From: a virus
Virus record (IMG/VR): IMGVR_UViG_3300028490_000015
Span: 1 to 39,855 of that record
Direction: 5' to 3' (one strand)
Length of the DNA: 39,855 bases
In this document: in pieces, positions 22,206 to 27,640 of the stretch
Position numbering within the stretch: position 1 is the stretch's first letter
Layout of the letters: every line of letters starts with the position of its first letter
The notes under the pieces: generated by a model
Told to the model about the DNA's origin: nothing
The model's database searches: none
What the model saw: the letters and a program-made list of their open reading frames with translations, nothing else
Position numbers and translations under genes: made by a program

Positions 22206-22352
22206 TGTCGTTCATAGTTTTAGATGTGTCGTTCAGCAGACGTTTTGTGTCATTCATCGTATTTATGGGTAATTGATTTAGATGTTGTTTGTCGAAGGTC
22301 TGTGTCGTTCATAGGTGTTTTTATGTCGTTCGTCGATAAAATCATGTTGTTT
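22206..22352. repeat. Seven phased repeats (TGTCGTTC family) in the divergent region
   Basis: Copies of TGTCGTTC or close variants (TGTCATTC, TGTTGTTT) start at 22206, 22227, 22248, 22283, 22303, 22324 and 22345. Spacings are 21, 21, 35, 20, 21 and 21 bases, two helical turns, so all sites within each group face the same side of the helix. They separate the leftward and rightward arms and lie just before the first rightward promoter. An initiator-binding origin or an operator array fits. 22100-22205 otherwise holds a G+C-rich hairpin and an A/T-rich run. Confidence 0.75.
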
Positions 22353-22383
22353 GTCGAAAAAACTTGACTTTTGTAAAATAATG

Positions 22384-22393
22384 TTGTATATTA
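22384..22393 (+). promoter_or_regulatory. Phage promoter motif TTGTATATTA, copy 1
   Basis: AATG-TTGTATATTA-GGAG lies 44 bases before the lipoprotein start, directly after the phased repeats. The same ten-base core recurs at 23178, 24615, 26069, 26914 and 32982, each just upstream of a gene. Confidence 0.7.
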
Positions 22394-22436
22394 GGAGTGG
22401 AACGTTTAAAGAGAAAAGTGTAAGAGGGGGGAGGCA

Positions 22437-22766
22437 ATGAGTACAGTGAGAGCAATGAGAAGAATACTAGTAATGCTAGCAGTGCTAGCAATGGTAACCA
22501 TACCCACAGGATGTGGAGAGTTACAAGGAGTGACAGGTAACCAGGTGTATACTATTTATAGGGTGGGTAACCCTTATAGCTATTTACCGGGTAGTGAATA
22601 TAGACCTATGTATTACAATAGGGGTAATGTTTATGGTGCTTATAGAATAGCTTCTAAACCTAAGAGGGAAAAGAGGACGTACAATGCCTCTAGGAGGTCA
22701 TATAAGCCTGCTGAGAGCAGTTCTAGAAGAAGGACAGCAACTAATAGAGATAGAAGTAAGCAATGA
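22437..22766 (+). CDS. Lipoprotein
   Basis: 109 residues. A signal peptide with basic start ends in a lipobox (TIPTGC, Cys26). The mature part is Tyr- and Arg-rich, with a very basic C terminus (SSSRRRTATNRDRSKQ). A purine-rich GGGGGGAGG just before ATG is one of the few Shine-Dalgarno-like sites in the window. First gene of the rightward arm. Possibly a spanin-like or superinfection-exclusion lipoprotein; unproven. Confidence 0.65.
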   Translation: MSTVRAMRRILVMLAVLAMVTIPTGCGELQGVTGNQVYTIYRVGNPYSYLPGSEYRPMYYNRGNVYGAYRIASKPKREKRTYNASRRSYKPAESSSRRRTATNRDRSKQ

Positions 22767-23131
22767 GTTACGCGGACTATAAGGAGTATTTGGAGGAGGA
22801 GTTGAAGTACACTGTTGTACAACAAAATGGTAATACTGTGATAGCTGAGAACTCAGTTGATAGTAAAAGGAGAATGAGTGATCTTCTTAACTGGATGTTG
22901 GGGGCAGATGGATTGAAGATTAAGGAGATTGATAATAGTAACTTTTACGGATTGCTATTAAGGTCTACCGCTTCTGCAAATGAAACTATAAGTTATTTAG
23001 ATGAATCACCGGTGTGTAGTAGAGATGATACAGGGATAACTCAATTTAATAACTCTGCTAGGATTTATGCAATGTATATCATGCCTAATGATATGAAGTT
23101 AGTTGTTGGTGTATCAGAGAGTTACACTTAG
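22763..23131 (+). CDS. Hypothetical protein
   Basis: 122 residues, soluble, no known motif. It starts within the stop of the lipoprotein gene (ATGA overlap), so the two are co-translated. Confidence 0.6.
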   Translation: MSYADYKEYLEEELKYTVVQQNGNTVIAENSVDSKRRMSDLLNWMLGADGLKIKEIDNSNFYGLLLRSTASANETISYLDESPVCSRDDTGITQFNNSARIYAMYIMPNDMKLVVGVSESYT

Positions 23132-23177
23132 GCTTATAAAAATAAGTATAGTTTCATTAGGATAGGTCAATTTAATG

Positions 23178-23187
23178 TTGTATATTA
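23178..23187 (+). promoter_or_regulatory. Phage promoter motif TTGTATATTA, copy 2
   Basis: Core plus AAGGAG, 21 bases before a 36-residue ORF. About 50 bases of upstream sequence (from AAATAAGTATAG) are nearly identical to those before copy 4 at 26069. Confidence 0.7.
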
Positions 23188-23207
23188 AGGAGTATAAAAG
23201 AAATAAA

Positions 23208-23318
23208 ATGATTAATAGTTTAACAAAAGGAGGAATAAAAAGTATCTGTAGATCAACGTATAATTACGTGATTAGTATGGGCGATTTTGCGTGGGCCTCT
23301 AAATACGCTAACACATGA
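23208..23318 (+). CDS. Tiny ORF between promoter and terminator
   Basis: 36 residues (MINSLTKGGIKSICRSTYNY and 16 more), the only ORF between promoter copy 2 and the terminator at 23354-23387. It is either a small protein or a leader peptide for the tRNA block behind the terminator. Confidence 0.45.
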   Translation: MINSLTKGGIKSICRSTYNYVISMGDFAWASKYANT

Positions 23319-23353
23319 AGTAAGTAGGAATTGAATTATTTGAATAACAAGGA

Positions 23354-23387
23354 GTCCTCTTACATGTGTAGTAAGAGGACTTTTTTT
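23354..23387 (+). terminator. Intrinsic terminator abutting tRNA block 1
   Basis: Perfect 10-bp stem GTCCTCTTAC/GTAAGAGGAC with seven-base loop, then seven T residues. The first tRNA base is at 23390. Confidence 0.85.
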
Positions 23388-23389
23388 AT

Positions 23390-23462
23390 GGGGTTTTGGC
23401 AGAGCGGCAGATGCACTTCCCTTGCACGGAAGACTAGAGGGTTTCGATTACCCTAGGCTCCA
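23390..23462 (+). tRNA. tRNA-Ala (TGC)
   Basis: Acceptor GGGGTTT/AGGCTCC (with G-T pairs), D stem GCA/TGC, anticodon arm CTTCC-CTTGCAC-GGAAG, T arm AGGGT-TTCGATT-ACCCT, A73. It starts three bases after the terminator T-run. Confidence 0.9.
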
Positions 23463-23554
23463 CATAATTATTAATAACAACAAACATGATTACATCTATT
23501 AAACATAAGAAGAAAAACTATTAAGCACTCGGTGTATACGGAGGGCTTAGCGAC

Positions 23555-23626
23555 GCCCTCGTAGCTTAATGGTAAAGCTTCTGACTTTTAATCAGATGAT
23601 CGCCGGATCAGTACCGGCCGGGGGTA
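23555..23626 (+). tRNA. tRNA-Lys (TTT)
   Basis: Acceptor GCCCTCG/CGGGGGT, D stem GCTT/AAGC, anticodon arm TCTGA-CTTTTAA-TCAGA, T stem GCCGG/CCGGC. The T loop is ATCAGTA where TTCGAAT-type loops are expected; positions 54 and 58 (A, G) cannot form the usual pair. The 92 bases before it hold no gene larger than 12 codons. Confidence 0.85.
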
Positions 23627-23635
23627 CAAGTAAAT

Positions 23636-23709
23636 TGGGATATGGCCAAACTGGTTAAGGCACCTCGCTGATACCGAGACGATTATAGGTTCAACTCCTA
23701 TTATCCCAA
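23636..23709 (+). tRNA. tRNA-Ile (GAT)
   Basis: Acceptor TGGGATA/TATCCCA, D stem GCC/GGC, anticodon loop CTGATAC in a CTCG/CGAG stem (27-43 unpaired), T arm ATAGG-TTCAACT-CCTAT, A73. Confidence 0.9.
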
Positions 23710-23773
23710 CAAGATTAATTAATTACGTCTGTGTAGACCACTTGTGAAGTTTTAAAGTAACTAACAGACAAAC

Positions 23774-23846
23774 GCGAATGAAGTAACAGTGGAGTTACGC
23801 CAGCCTTCCAAGCTGGACCTGGCGAGTTCGAACCTCGTCATTCGCT
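23774..23846 (+). tRNA. tRNA-Gly (TCC)
   Basis: Acceptor GCGAATG/CATTCGC, D stem GTAA/TTAC, anticodon arm CCAGC-CTTCCAA-GCTGG, T arm GCGAG-TTCGAAC-CTCGT, T73. Confidence 0.92.
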
Positions 23847-23848
23847 CT

Positions 23849-23926
23849 AGCGATGTGGTGTAATAATACAACATACCCGCTCTCATAAGCGGGAGCCTTC
23901 CGGTTGGAATCCGGTCATCGCAACCA
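23849..23926 (+). tRNA. tRNA-Met-type (CAT), eight-base anticodon loop, CCA encoded
   Basis: Acceptor GCGATG/CATCGC with an unpaired A1-A72, A73 and encoded CCA. Anticodon stem CCCGC/GCGGG closes an eight-base loop TCTCATAA. The D loop is short and lacks GG. T loop TTGGAAT. It may be Met or, after lysidine modification, Ile for ATA. Confidence 0.75.
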
Positions 23927-23940
23927 ATATGGTAAAAAAT

Positions 23941-24014
23941 TGCGCATTAGTGAAGAGGCCCATCACAGCAGGCTCATAACCTGAAGATCACCAGTTCGAA
24001 TCTGGTATGCGCTA
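23941..24014 (+). tRNA. tRNA-Met-type (CAT)
   Basis: Acceptor GCGCAT/ATGCGC with T1-T72 unpaired, D stem GTG/CAC, anticodon loop CTCATAA in CAGG/CCTG, variable AGATC, T arm ACCAG-TTCGAAT-CTGGT, A73. Confidence 0.88.
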
Positions 24015-24062
24015 CAAGAGGGTTTTAGTATTTTACCTTACGAGGAAATTAAAATACAAACT

Positions 24063-24135
24063 AGTCTGGAGGTGTTATAGGAAACATGCTGGCTTGTCAC
24101 GCCGGAGATTGCGAGTTCGACTCTCGTGCAGACTG
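24063..24135 (+). tRNA. tRNA-Asp (GTC)
   Basis: Acceptor AGTCTGG/GCAGACT (6/7), D stem GTGT/ACAT, anticodon arm CTGGC-TTGTCAC-GCCGG, T arm GCGAG-TTCGACT-CTCGT, G73 as usual for Asp. Confidence 0.9.
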
Positions 24136-24141
24136 CTTAAT

Positions 24142-24219
24142 GCCTTTATAGTTCAGTACGGTTAGAACGTCTCCCTTGTAAGGAGGATGTCGTGGGTTCA
24201 AATCCTACTAAAGGCTCCA
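24142..24219 (+). tRNA. tRNA-Thr (TGT), CCA encoded
   Basis: Acceptor GCCTTTA/TAAAGGC, D stem GTTC/GAAC, anticodon arm TCTCC-CTTGTAA-GGAGG, T arm GTGGG-TTCAAAT-CCTAC, T73 then CCA. Confidence 0.93.
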
Positions 24220-24220
24220 T

Positions 24221-24294
24221 GCTTCTTTAACTCAGTGGTTCAGAGTGTTTCCCTTACACGGAAGAGGTCATAGGTTCGAATCCTATAAGAAGCT
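24221..24294 (+). tRNA. tRNA-Val (TAC)
   Basis: Acceptor GCTTCTT/AAGAAGC, D stem ACTC/GAGT, anticodon arm TTTCC-CTTACAC-GGAAG, T arm ATAGG-TTCGAAT-CCTAT. It starts one base after the CCA of tRNA-Thr. Confidence 0.92.
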
Positions 24295-24295
24295 C

Positions 24296-24395
24296 ATAAG
24301 TGCCTCGGGTTACTAGGTGAAGTTGTACCTGCCCCTTAGATAAGGGAAAAACCTTTACAGCAACAACCACGAGCAGGAATGCACTGCCTGCTTAT
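24296..24395 (+). ncRNA. Candidate structured RNA between tRNA-Val and tRNA-Arg
   Basis: 100 bases fill the gap exactly. CATAAG/CTTATG closes the element. Inside, GTGC/GCAC, CTCG/CGAG and GGTT/AACC stack in series, with CCCTT-AGAT-AAGGG, AGGT/ACCT and AGCAGG/CCTGCT hairpins competing in a pseudoknot-like way. No T-loop motif, so it is not a normal tRNA. Unknown family. Confidence 0.45.
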
Positions 24396-24467
24396 GGGTT
24401 TATAGTTCAACGGACAGAACCACGGTTTTCTAAGCCGTTAATCTGGGTTCGAATCCCGGTAGACCCT
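24396..24467 (+). tRNA. tRNA-Arg (TCT)
   Basis: Acceptor GGGTTTA/TAGACCC, D stem GTTC/GAAC, anticodon arm ACGGT-TTTCTAA-GCCGT, T arm CTGGG-TTCGAAT-CCCGG. Confidence 0.92.
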
Positions 24468-24476
24468 CAAGTATAT

Positions 24477-24551
24477 CGCCTCTTAGCTCAGCTGGTTGGA
24501 AGCACCGCACTCATAATGCGAAGGTCGAGAGTTCGAGTCTCTCAGAGGCAA
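24477..24551 (+). tRNA. tRNA-Met-type (CAT), C1-A72 mismatch
   Basis: Acceptor GCCTCT/AGAGGC with C1 opposite A72, the mismatch that marks bacterial initiators, but without the GGG/CCC anticodon stem of initiators. Anticodon loop CTCATAA in CGCA/TGCG, T arm GAGAG-TTCGAGT-CTCTC, A73. Last gene of block 1. Confidence 0.88.
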
Positions 24552-24614
24552 CTAGTTATATTCATTAGATGTAGTAAAGTTTTTGAGAAATTGCTTGGTA
24601 GTCTAATTTATTTA

Positions 24615-24624
24615 TTGTATATTA
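24615..24624 (+). promoter_or_regulatory. Phage promoter motif TTGTATATTA, copy 3
   Basis: Followed by AGG. Upstream TTGGTAGTCT and downstream ATAAATAA are shared with copy 5 at 26914, forming a subclass. Confidence 0.7.
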
Positions 24625-24660
24625 AGGACATAAATAATTTAATTTAAAACAATAAGTAAG

Positions 24661-24918
24661 ATGAACAGTAAGAGTAAAAGAAAAAGAAAGACAGTACCAG
24701 TAGGTGACTATGATAAGCTTAGACACGAGCTAACAGCCTTAGAGCTATCATACAGCAACTTAAATACTGCAAAGAAGGAACAAGTGATCAAAATGCATAA
24801 CGACTGTATAGGGGCTTCTAAAGAAGCTTTAGACAAGGCATTAGCAGAAGTACGTGCTTTTAATAGCCTACCCTGGTGGAGTAAATTATTAATGTTCAAT
24901 AAAACATTTCACGTGTAA
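24661..24918 (+). CDS. Hypothetical protein with coiled-coil segment
   Basis: 85 residues. Basic start (SKSKRKRKTV), then a long helix (about residues 18-65) with coiled-coil spacing and an aromatic end (WWSKLLMF). Its stop overlaps the next start (TAATG). No family known. Confidence 0.55.
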   Translation: MNSKSKRKRKTVPVGDYDKLRHELTALELSYSNLNTAKKEQVIKMHNDCIGASKEALDKALAEVRAFNSLPWWSKLLMFNKTFHV

Positions 24919-25235
24919 TGGGAGGAAATAAAAAGAATACAAGACTGGACATCGTAAAGGATTTGAAAGATCCGGAAGTAGAGAATTGTGAAGACACAAG
25001 GCAAGCAGAAATGCATGAGGAAATTCTTGAGGAAATGCAAGAAATAATTGAGGGACAAGAGACTCCGATAGGAAATGCTAATCCAGATTTCATAATTGAA
25101 GCATCTGATATGACAAAGTTAATCAGATTATTCAACGGAATCGCTGAGGCTGAGGCAATTGAGTTAATTGCACCAGATGTACCAAGAGCTAAGCTGATGA
25201 CAGCTTTACAAGAATATTTAAAACCTAGCGTATAA
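24918..25235 (+). CDS. Hypothetical acidic protein
   Basis: 105 residues, very acidic, mostly helical. The overlapping start couples it to the gene before. No recognised motif. A 23-codon ORF (25255-25326) follows before the terminator. Confidence 0.55.
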   Translation: MGGNKKNTRLDIVKDLKDPEVENCEDTRQAEMHEEILEEMQEIIEGQETPIGNANPDFIIEASDMTKLIRLFNGIAEAEAIELIAPDVPRAKLMTALQEYLKPSV

Positions 25236-25351
25236 ACGCTTTAATATAAAAAAGATGAGTAATTTTAACCCTAATAGTAATTGTTATTTCTGGTCGTATT
25301 TCGACCACAGGGTTATTATTGTCTAAAAAGTAATTTTTCTTTTTTTCAACA

Positions 25352-25386
25352 AACCCCCTGTGTAGTCAATATGCAGGGGTTTTTTT
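25352..25386 (+). terminator. Intrinsic terminator abutting tRNA block 2
   Basis: CCCCTG/CAGGGG stem with a 13-base loop, then seven T residues. tRNA-Tyr begins four bases later. Confidence 0.82.
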
Positions 25387-25389
25387 ATT

Positions 25390-25457
25390 GGGAGCATTCA
25401 GGATAATGGCCGCGGTTGTAACCCGCTAGCCCGGGGGTTCGAGTCCCTCTGTTCCCA
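25390..25457 (+). tRNA. tRNA-Tyr (GTA), short D arm and short variable region
   Basis: 68 bases. Acceptor GGGAGCA/TGTTCCC, anticodon loop TTGTAAC in GCGG/CCGC, variable AGCCC, T arm GGGGG-TTCGAGT-CCCTC, A73. The D region is about five bases short, and the long variable arm of bacterial tyrosine tRNAs is missing. Confidence 0.8.
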
Positions 25458-25462
25458 CACAC

Positions 25463-25548
25463 GGAAGGTGAAGCAGTGTCATGGAGATGCGACTGGCTTT
25501 GAACACCAGGTTAGGTAACACTACGGGGATCGGGTCCTCCTCCTTCCG
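25463..25548 (+). tRNA. tRNA-Ser (TGA)
   Basis: Acceptor GGAAGG/CCTTCC, D stem GCA/TGC, anticodon loop TTTGAAC in CTGG/CCAG, class II variable arm GTTA-GG-TAAC, T loop ATCGGGT, G73. Confidence 0.88.
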
Positions 25549-25553
25549 CACAA

Positions 25554-25625
25554 GACTTGGTAGCTCAGTGGTAGAGCAGGGTGCTGTTAACACTCAGGTC
25601 GTGGGTTCGAATCCCACCCTTGTCT
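25554..25625 (+). tRNA. tRNA-Asn (GTT)
   Basis: D stem GCTC/GAGC, anticodon arm GGGTG-CTGTTAA-CACTC, T arm GTGGG-TTCGAAT-CCCAC. Acceptor GACTTGG/CCTTGTC has two central T-T mismatches. Confidence 0.9.
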
Positions 25626-25700
25626 CAATATAACTTGTATGAAAAGTAACGCGTAAAGGGCCTTATATGGCCCTAGTGAAGCTTATTTCATACACAAGAT

Positions 25701-25773
25701 GCGCTTAAGACCCTCTGGGAAGGGTACTGGCTTCCAAACCCAGTAGTTGTGAGTTCGAATCTTACTAGGCGTG
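25701..25773 (+). tRNA. tRNA-Trp (CCA)
   Basis: Acceptor GCGCTTA/TAGGCGT (two G-T pairs), D stem ACCC/GGGT, anticodon loop TTCCAAA with a C-C mismatch at 31-39, T arm GTGAG-TTCGAAT-CTTAC, G73. A GGGCC/GGCCC hairpin lies in the 75-base gap before it. Confidence 0.85.
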
Positions 25774-25778
25774 CAATT

Positions 25779-25851
25779 GGCTTGATTACCAACGTGGTCA
25801 AGGTGCTGGCGTGAAGTCCCAGAAATGAAGGTTCGATTCCTTCTCAAGCCA
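25779..25851 (+). tRNA. tRNA-Phe (GAA)
   Basis: Acceptor GGCTTGA/TCAAGCC, D stem ACC/GGT, anticodon loop GTGAAGT (C-C mismatch at 31-39, as in tRNA-Trp), T arm GAAGG-TTCGATT-CCTTC, A73. Confidence 0.9.
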
Positions 25852-25857
25852 CAATAT

Positions 25858-25945
25858 AGAAGATGAACCGGACAGGCGTAGCCGGAGCTCCCTGCTAAGG
25901 AGTGTGAGGTGAAAGAACCTTGGGGATCGATACCTCCTTCTTCTG
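25858..25945 (+). tRNA. tRNA-Ser (GCT)
   Basis: Acceptor AGAAGA/TCTTCT, D stem CCGG/CCGG, anticodon arm GCTCC-CTGCTAA-GGAGT, class II variable arm AGGT/ACCT, T loop ATCGATA, G73. It shares the A/T-C-G T-loop type with tRNA-Ser(TGA). Confidence 0.9.
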
Positions 25946-25949
25946 CCAT

Positions 25950-26021
25950 GACGCTATGTCCGATAGGTAAGGTGAAGGTTTGCAAAGCCGGTTCATGTGG
26001 GTTCGAGTCCCTCTAGCGTCT
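25950..26021 (+). tRNA. tRNA-Cys (GCA)
   Basis: Acceptor GACGCTA/TAGCGTC, anticodon loop TTGCAAA, T arm GTGGG-TTCGAGT-CCCTC. The anticodon stem AAGGT/GCCGG has two mismatches at its outer end. Last gene of block 2. Confidence 0.85.
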
Positions 26022-26068
26022 CTTTTATACAAATAAGTATAGCTTTATTAGGATATATGAATTAAATG

Positions 26069-26078
26069 TTGTATATTA
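26069..26078 (+). promoter_or_regulatory. Phage promoter motif TTGTATATTA, copy 4
   Basis: About 50 bases upstream match those before copy 2. A 26-codon ORF (26100-26180) and a terminator follow. Confidence 0.7.
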
Positions 26079-26099
26079 ATGCTATTAATATTATAATTA

Positions 26100-26180
26100 T
26101 GAACACAAGTTTACTACATACACGTTTAGAGTTACAACCGGAACAGCATTCTGCTCTCGGAGGGATTCTCATTGTGTAAT
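26100..26180 (+). CDS. Tiny ORF between promoter and terminator
   Basis: 26 residues, starting MNTSLLHTRL. It begins about 20 bases after promoter copy 4 and is the only ORF before the terminator at 26211, the same arrangement as at 23208. A leader peptide is possible; coding is unproven. Confidence 0.35.
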
Positions 26181-26210
26181 TTGTAGTAATACATATACAT
26201 CTAAAGAAGA

Positions 26211-26241
26211 AGCCTTCCATTAATTTGGAGGGCTTTTTTTA
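26211..26241 (+). terminator. Intrinsic terminator abutting tRNA block 3
   Basis: AGCCTTCC/GGAGGGCT stem (one G-T pair) with eight-base loop, then a T-run. tRNA-Pro begins four bases later. Confidence 0.82.
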
Positions 26242-26244
26242 TTT

Positions 26245-26317
26245 CGAGGAGTGACAAAATTGGTTACGAGCCCGCTTTGGAAGCGGGAGACTGTAGGTTC
26301 GAGTCCTACCTCTTCGA
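26245..26317 (+). tRNA. tRNA-Pro (TGG)
   Basis: Acceptor CGAGGAG/CTCTTCG with C1-G72 typical of Pro, anticodon arm CCCGC-TTTGGAA-GCGGG, T arm GTAGG-TTCGAGT-CCTAC, A73. Confidence 0.92.
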
Positions 26318-26323
26318 CAATAC

Positions 26324-26396
26324 GTCGCGGTCGTCTAACGGTACAGGACCTTAGGTTTTCAACCTAAAAACCGGAGTTCGATTCTCCGTCGCGATA
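26324..26396 (+). tRNA. tRNA-Glu (TTC)
   Basis: Acceptor GTCGCGG/TCGCGAT, D stem GTC/GAC, anticodon arm TTAGG-TTTTCAA-CCTAA, T arm CGGAG-TTCGATT-CTCCG. The 60 bases after it contain only a CTAATTC/GAATTAG stem. Confidence 0.92.
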
Positions 26397-26456
26397 CGTT
26401 GGAGACTGTTACTAATTCATAGGACGTTAGAATACCGGACGCGTAGAATTAGATTT

Positions 26457-26527
26457 TGAGATATAGTGTAATGGTAACACATTTGGTTTTGAGCCAAACA
26501 TTCTGAGTTCGAGTCTCGGTATCTCAA
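26457..26527 (+). tRNA. tRNA-Gln (TTG)
   Basis: Acceptor TGAGATA/TATCTCA, D stem GTGT/ACAC, anticodon arm TTTGG-TTTTGAG-CCAAA, T arm CTGAG-TTCGAGT-CTCGG. Confidence 0.92.
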
Positions 26528-26534
26528 CAAACAT

Positions 26535-26608
26535 GGTGTTTGTGGACAAGTGGTTAAGTCGTCTGACTGTGAATCAGATCATCGTGGGTTCGATCCCCAC
26601 CCTACACC
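26535..26608 (+). tRNA. tRNA-His (GTG) with encoded G-1
   Basis: The extra 5' G (26535) faces C73, the histidine identity pair. Anticodon arm TCTGA-CTGTGAA-TCAGA, T arm GTGGG-TTCGATC-CCCAC. The acceptor has two mismatches (5-68 and 6-67). Confidence 0.9.
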
Positions 26609-26613
26609 CAAAT

Positions 26614-26687
26614 GCCTGGGTAGCCCAATTGGTAGAGGCGATGGTTTTAGAAGCCATACAGTGTGAGTTCGAATCTCACTCCAGGTA
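26614..26687 (+). tRNA. tRNA-Leu (TAG), short variable region
   Basis: Acceptor GCCTGGG/TCCAGGT, D stem GCC/GGC, anticodon arm ATGGT-TTTAGAA-GCCAT, variable ACAGT, T arm GTGAG-TTCGAAT-CTCAC, A73. Leucine tRNAs normally have a long variable arm; this one does not. Confidence 0.87.
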
Positions 26688-26693
26688 CAACAC

Positions 26694-26767
26694 GCACCAG
26701 TAGCCCAACTGGAAGAGGCATCAGACTTAAACCCTGTTCAGTGACAGTTCGAATCTGTCTTGGTGTA
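26694..26767 (+). tRNA. tRNA-Leu (TAA), short variable region
   Basis: Acceptor GCACCAG/TTGGTGT, D stem GCC/GGC, anticodon loop CTTAAAC in a weak stem (CAG/CTG), variable TCAGT, T arm GACAG-TTCGAAT-CTGTC, A73. Also class I. Confidence 0.85.
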
Positions 26768-26772
26768 CATAA

Positions 26773-26844
26773 GTCTCTGTAGTTCAATGGATAGAACTCT
26801 AGGCTACGAACTTAGAAATACGTGTTCGAATCATGTCAGAGACT
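26773..26844 (+). tRNA. tRNA-Arg (ACG)
   Basis: Acceptor GTCTCTG/CAGAGAC, D stem GTTC/GAAC, anticodon arm CTAGG-CTACGAA-CTTAG, T arm ACGTG-TTCGAAT-CATGT. A34 would need conversion to inosine. Confidence 0.92.
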
Positions 26845-26850
26845 CAATAG

Positions 26851-26882
26851 ACCCATCTAATTAATTTTAGGTGGGTTTTTAA
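26851..26882 (+). terminator. Intrinsic terminator closing the tRNA region
   Basis: ACCCATCTAA/TTAGGTGGGT (one G-T pair) with six-base loop, then five T residues. Confidence 0.8.
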
Positions 26883-26913
26883 ATTATATATATTTGGTAG
26901 TCTCAATAAATTA

Positions 26914-26923
26914 TTGTATATTA
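26914..26923 (+). promoter_or_regulatory. Phage promoter motif TTGTATATTA, copy 5
   Basis: Preceded by TTTGGTAGTCT and followed by AGGTTATAAATAAATAG, as at copy 3. It heads the operon that runs to TerL. Confidence 0.7.
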
Positions 26924-26946
26924 AGGTTATAAATAAATAGATATAT

Positions 26947-27636
26947 ATGAGCTTAATGAATAGACTACAGAGTATGTGGTCACCTAAAAAAGAAAAGAAG
27001 ATGAGTAGTATAAGTAATTTTGATAAAGAAACACTGGGAGGTAGAAACTACCTTGGTGGGATGGGAATAATGGGCATAGACCCTGCAACAAGTAGTTATA
27101 GATCATCTATAGATGCTTCACAGATGTTCGCACACAATCAAACCTTAAGGAGTGCACCGATGATGTATGATGCACCTACAGCTCCCTCAGCATATACGAA
27201 CTTAATGGAGACAGCTAACTTACTAGATGTGTCTGATGATTCTATACATAGAGTAATAGATGAGGAGTTAAGTGAATACTTACGTAGTAGTCAAGTAAGT
27301 GTAACAAAAGCAATTGCTAGGTTGAACATTTTAAAGAATTCCATTGCACTAGCAGTATTAGATCCGGAGGAAGTTGGGAGAATGGAAACAGTTAAAATAA
27401 CAGGGGACAATGACATAGTGTCTTTTCAACATGAAAACGCATTACTAAACAGAGTAATTGGGTCAGTAAATTCCAATGTTTATATTGCTACTACAGGTTA
27501 CTTTCTAGCAACTGATAGAAGTAAGTTCTTTACTACACTTAAAAAAATTAAACCAGCCTTGGATTATTTGAGAGGAGATACTACTAATTTTATTATAGGT
27601 ATAAACCTAATTGCAGAAATGGATGAGCTTACGTAA
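26947..27636 (+). CDS. Hypothetical protein, first gene of packaging operon
   Basis: 229 residues. A polar, Met/Ser-rich first third is followed by a helical region (residues 80-130) and a beta-rich part. No known family. Likely virion- or packaging-related from position only. Confidence 0.6.
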   Translation: MSLMNRLQSMWSPKKEKKMSSISNFDKETLGGRNYLGGMGIMGIDPATSSYRSSIDASQMFAHNQTLRSAPMMYDAPTAPSAYTNLMETANLLDVSDDSIHRVIDEELSEYLRSSQVSVTKAIARLNILKNSIALAVLDPEEVGRMETVKITGDNDIVSFQHENALLNRVIGSVNSNVYIATTGYFLATDRSKFFTTLKKIKPALDYLRGDTTNFIIGINLIAEMDELT

Positions 27637-27640
27637 GGCA

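Noticed and set aside
22206-22352. CRISPR array
   Set aside because: Repeats are only about 8-12 bases with 21-base period, too short for CRISPR repeats and spacers; no cas genes.
25255-25326. 23-codon ORF before the terminator at 25352
   Set aside because: Not listed as a gene because of its length; it is mentioned with the tRNA-block layout as a possible leader.
25683-25985. Minus-strand open frame of 100 codons
   Set aside because: Opposite strand of tRNA-Trp, tRNA-Phe and tRNA-Ser.
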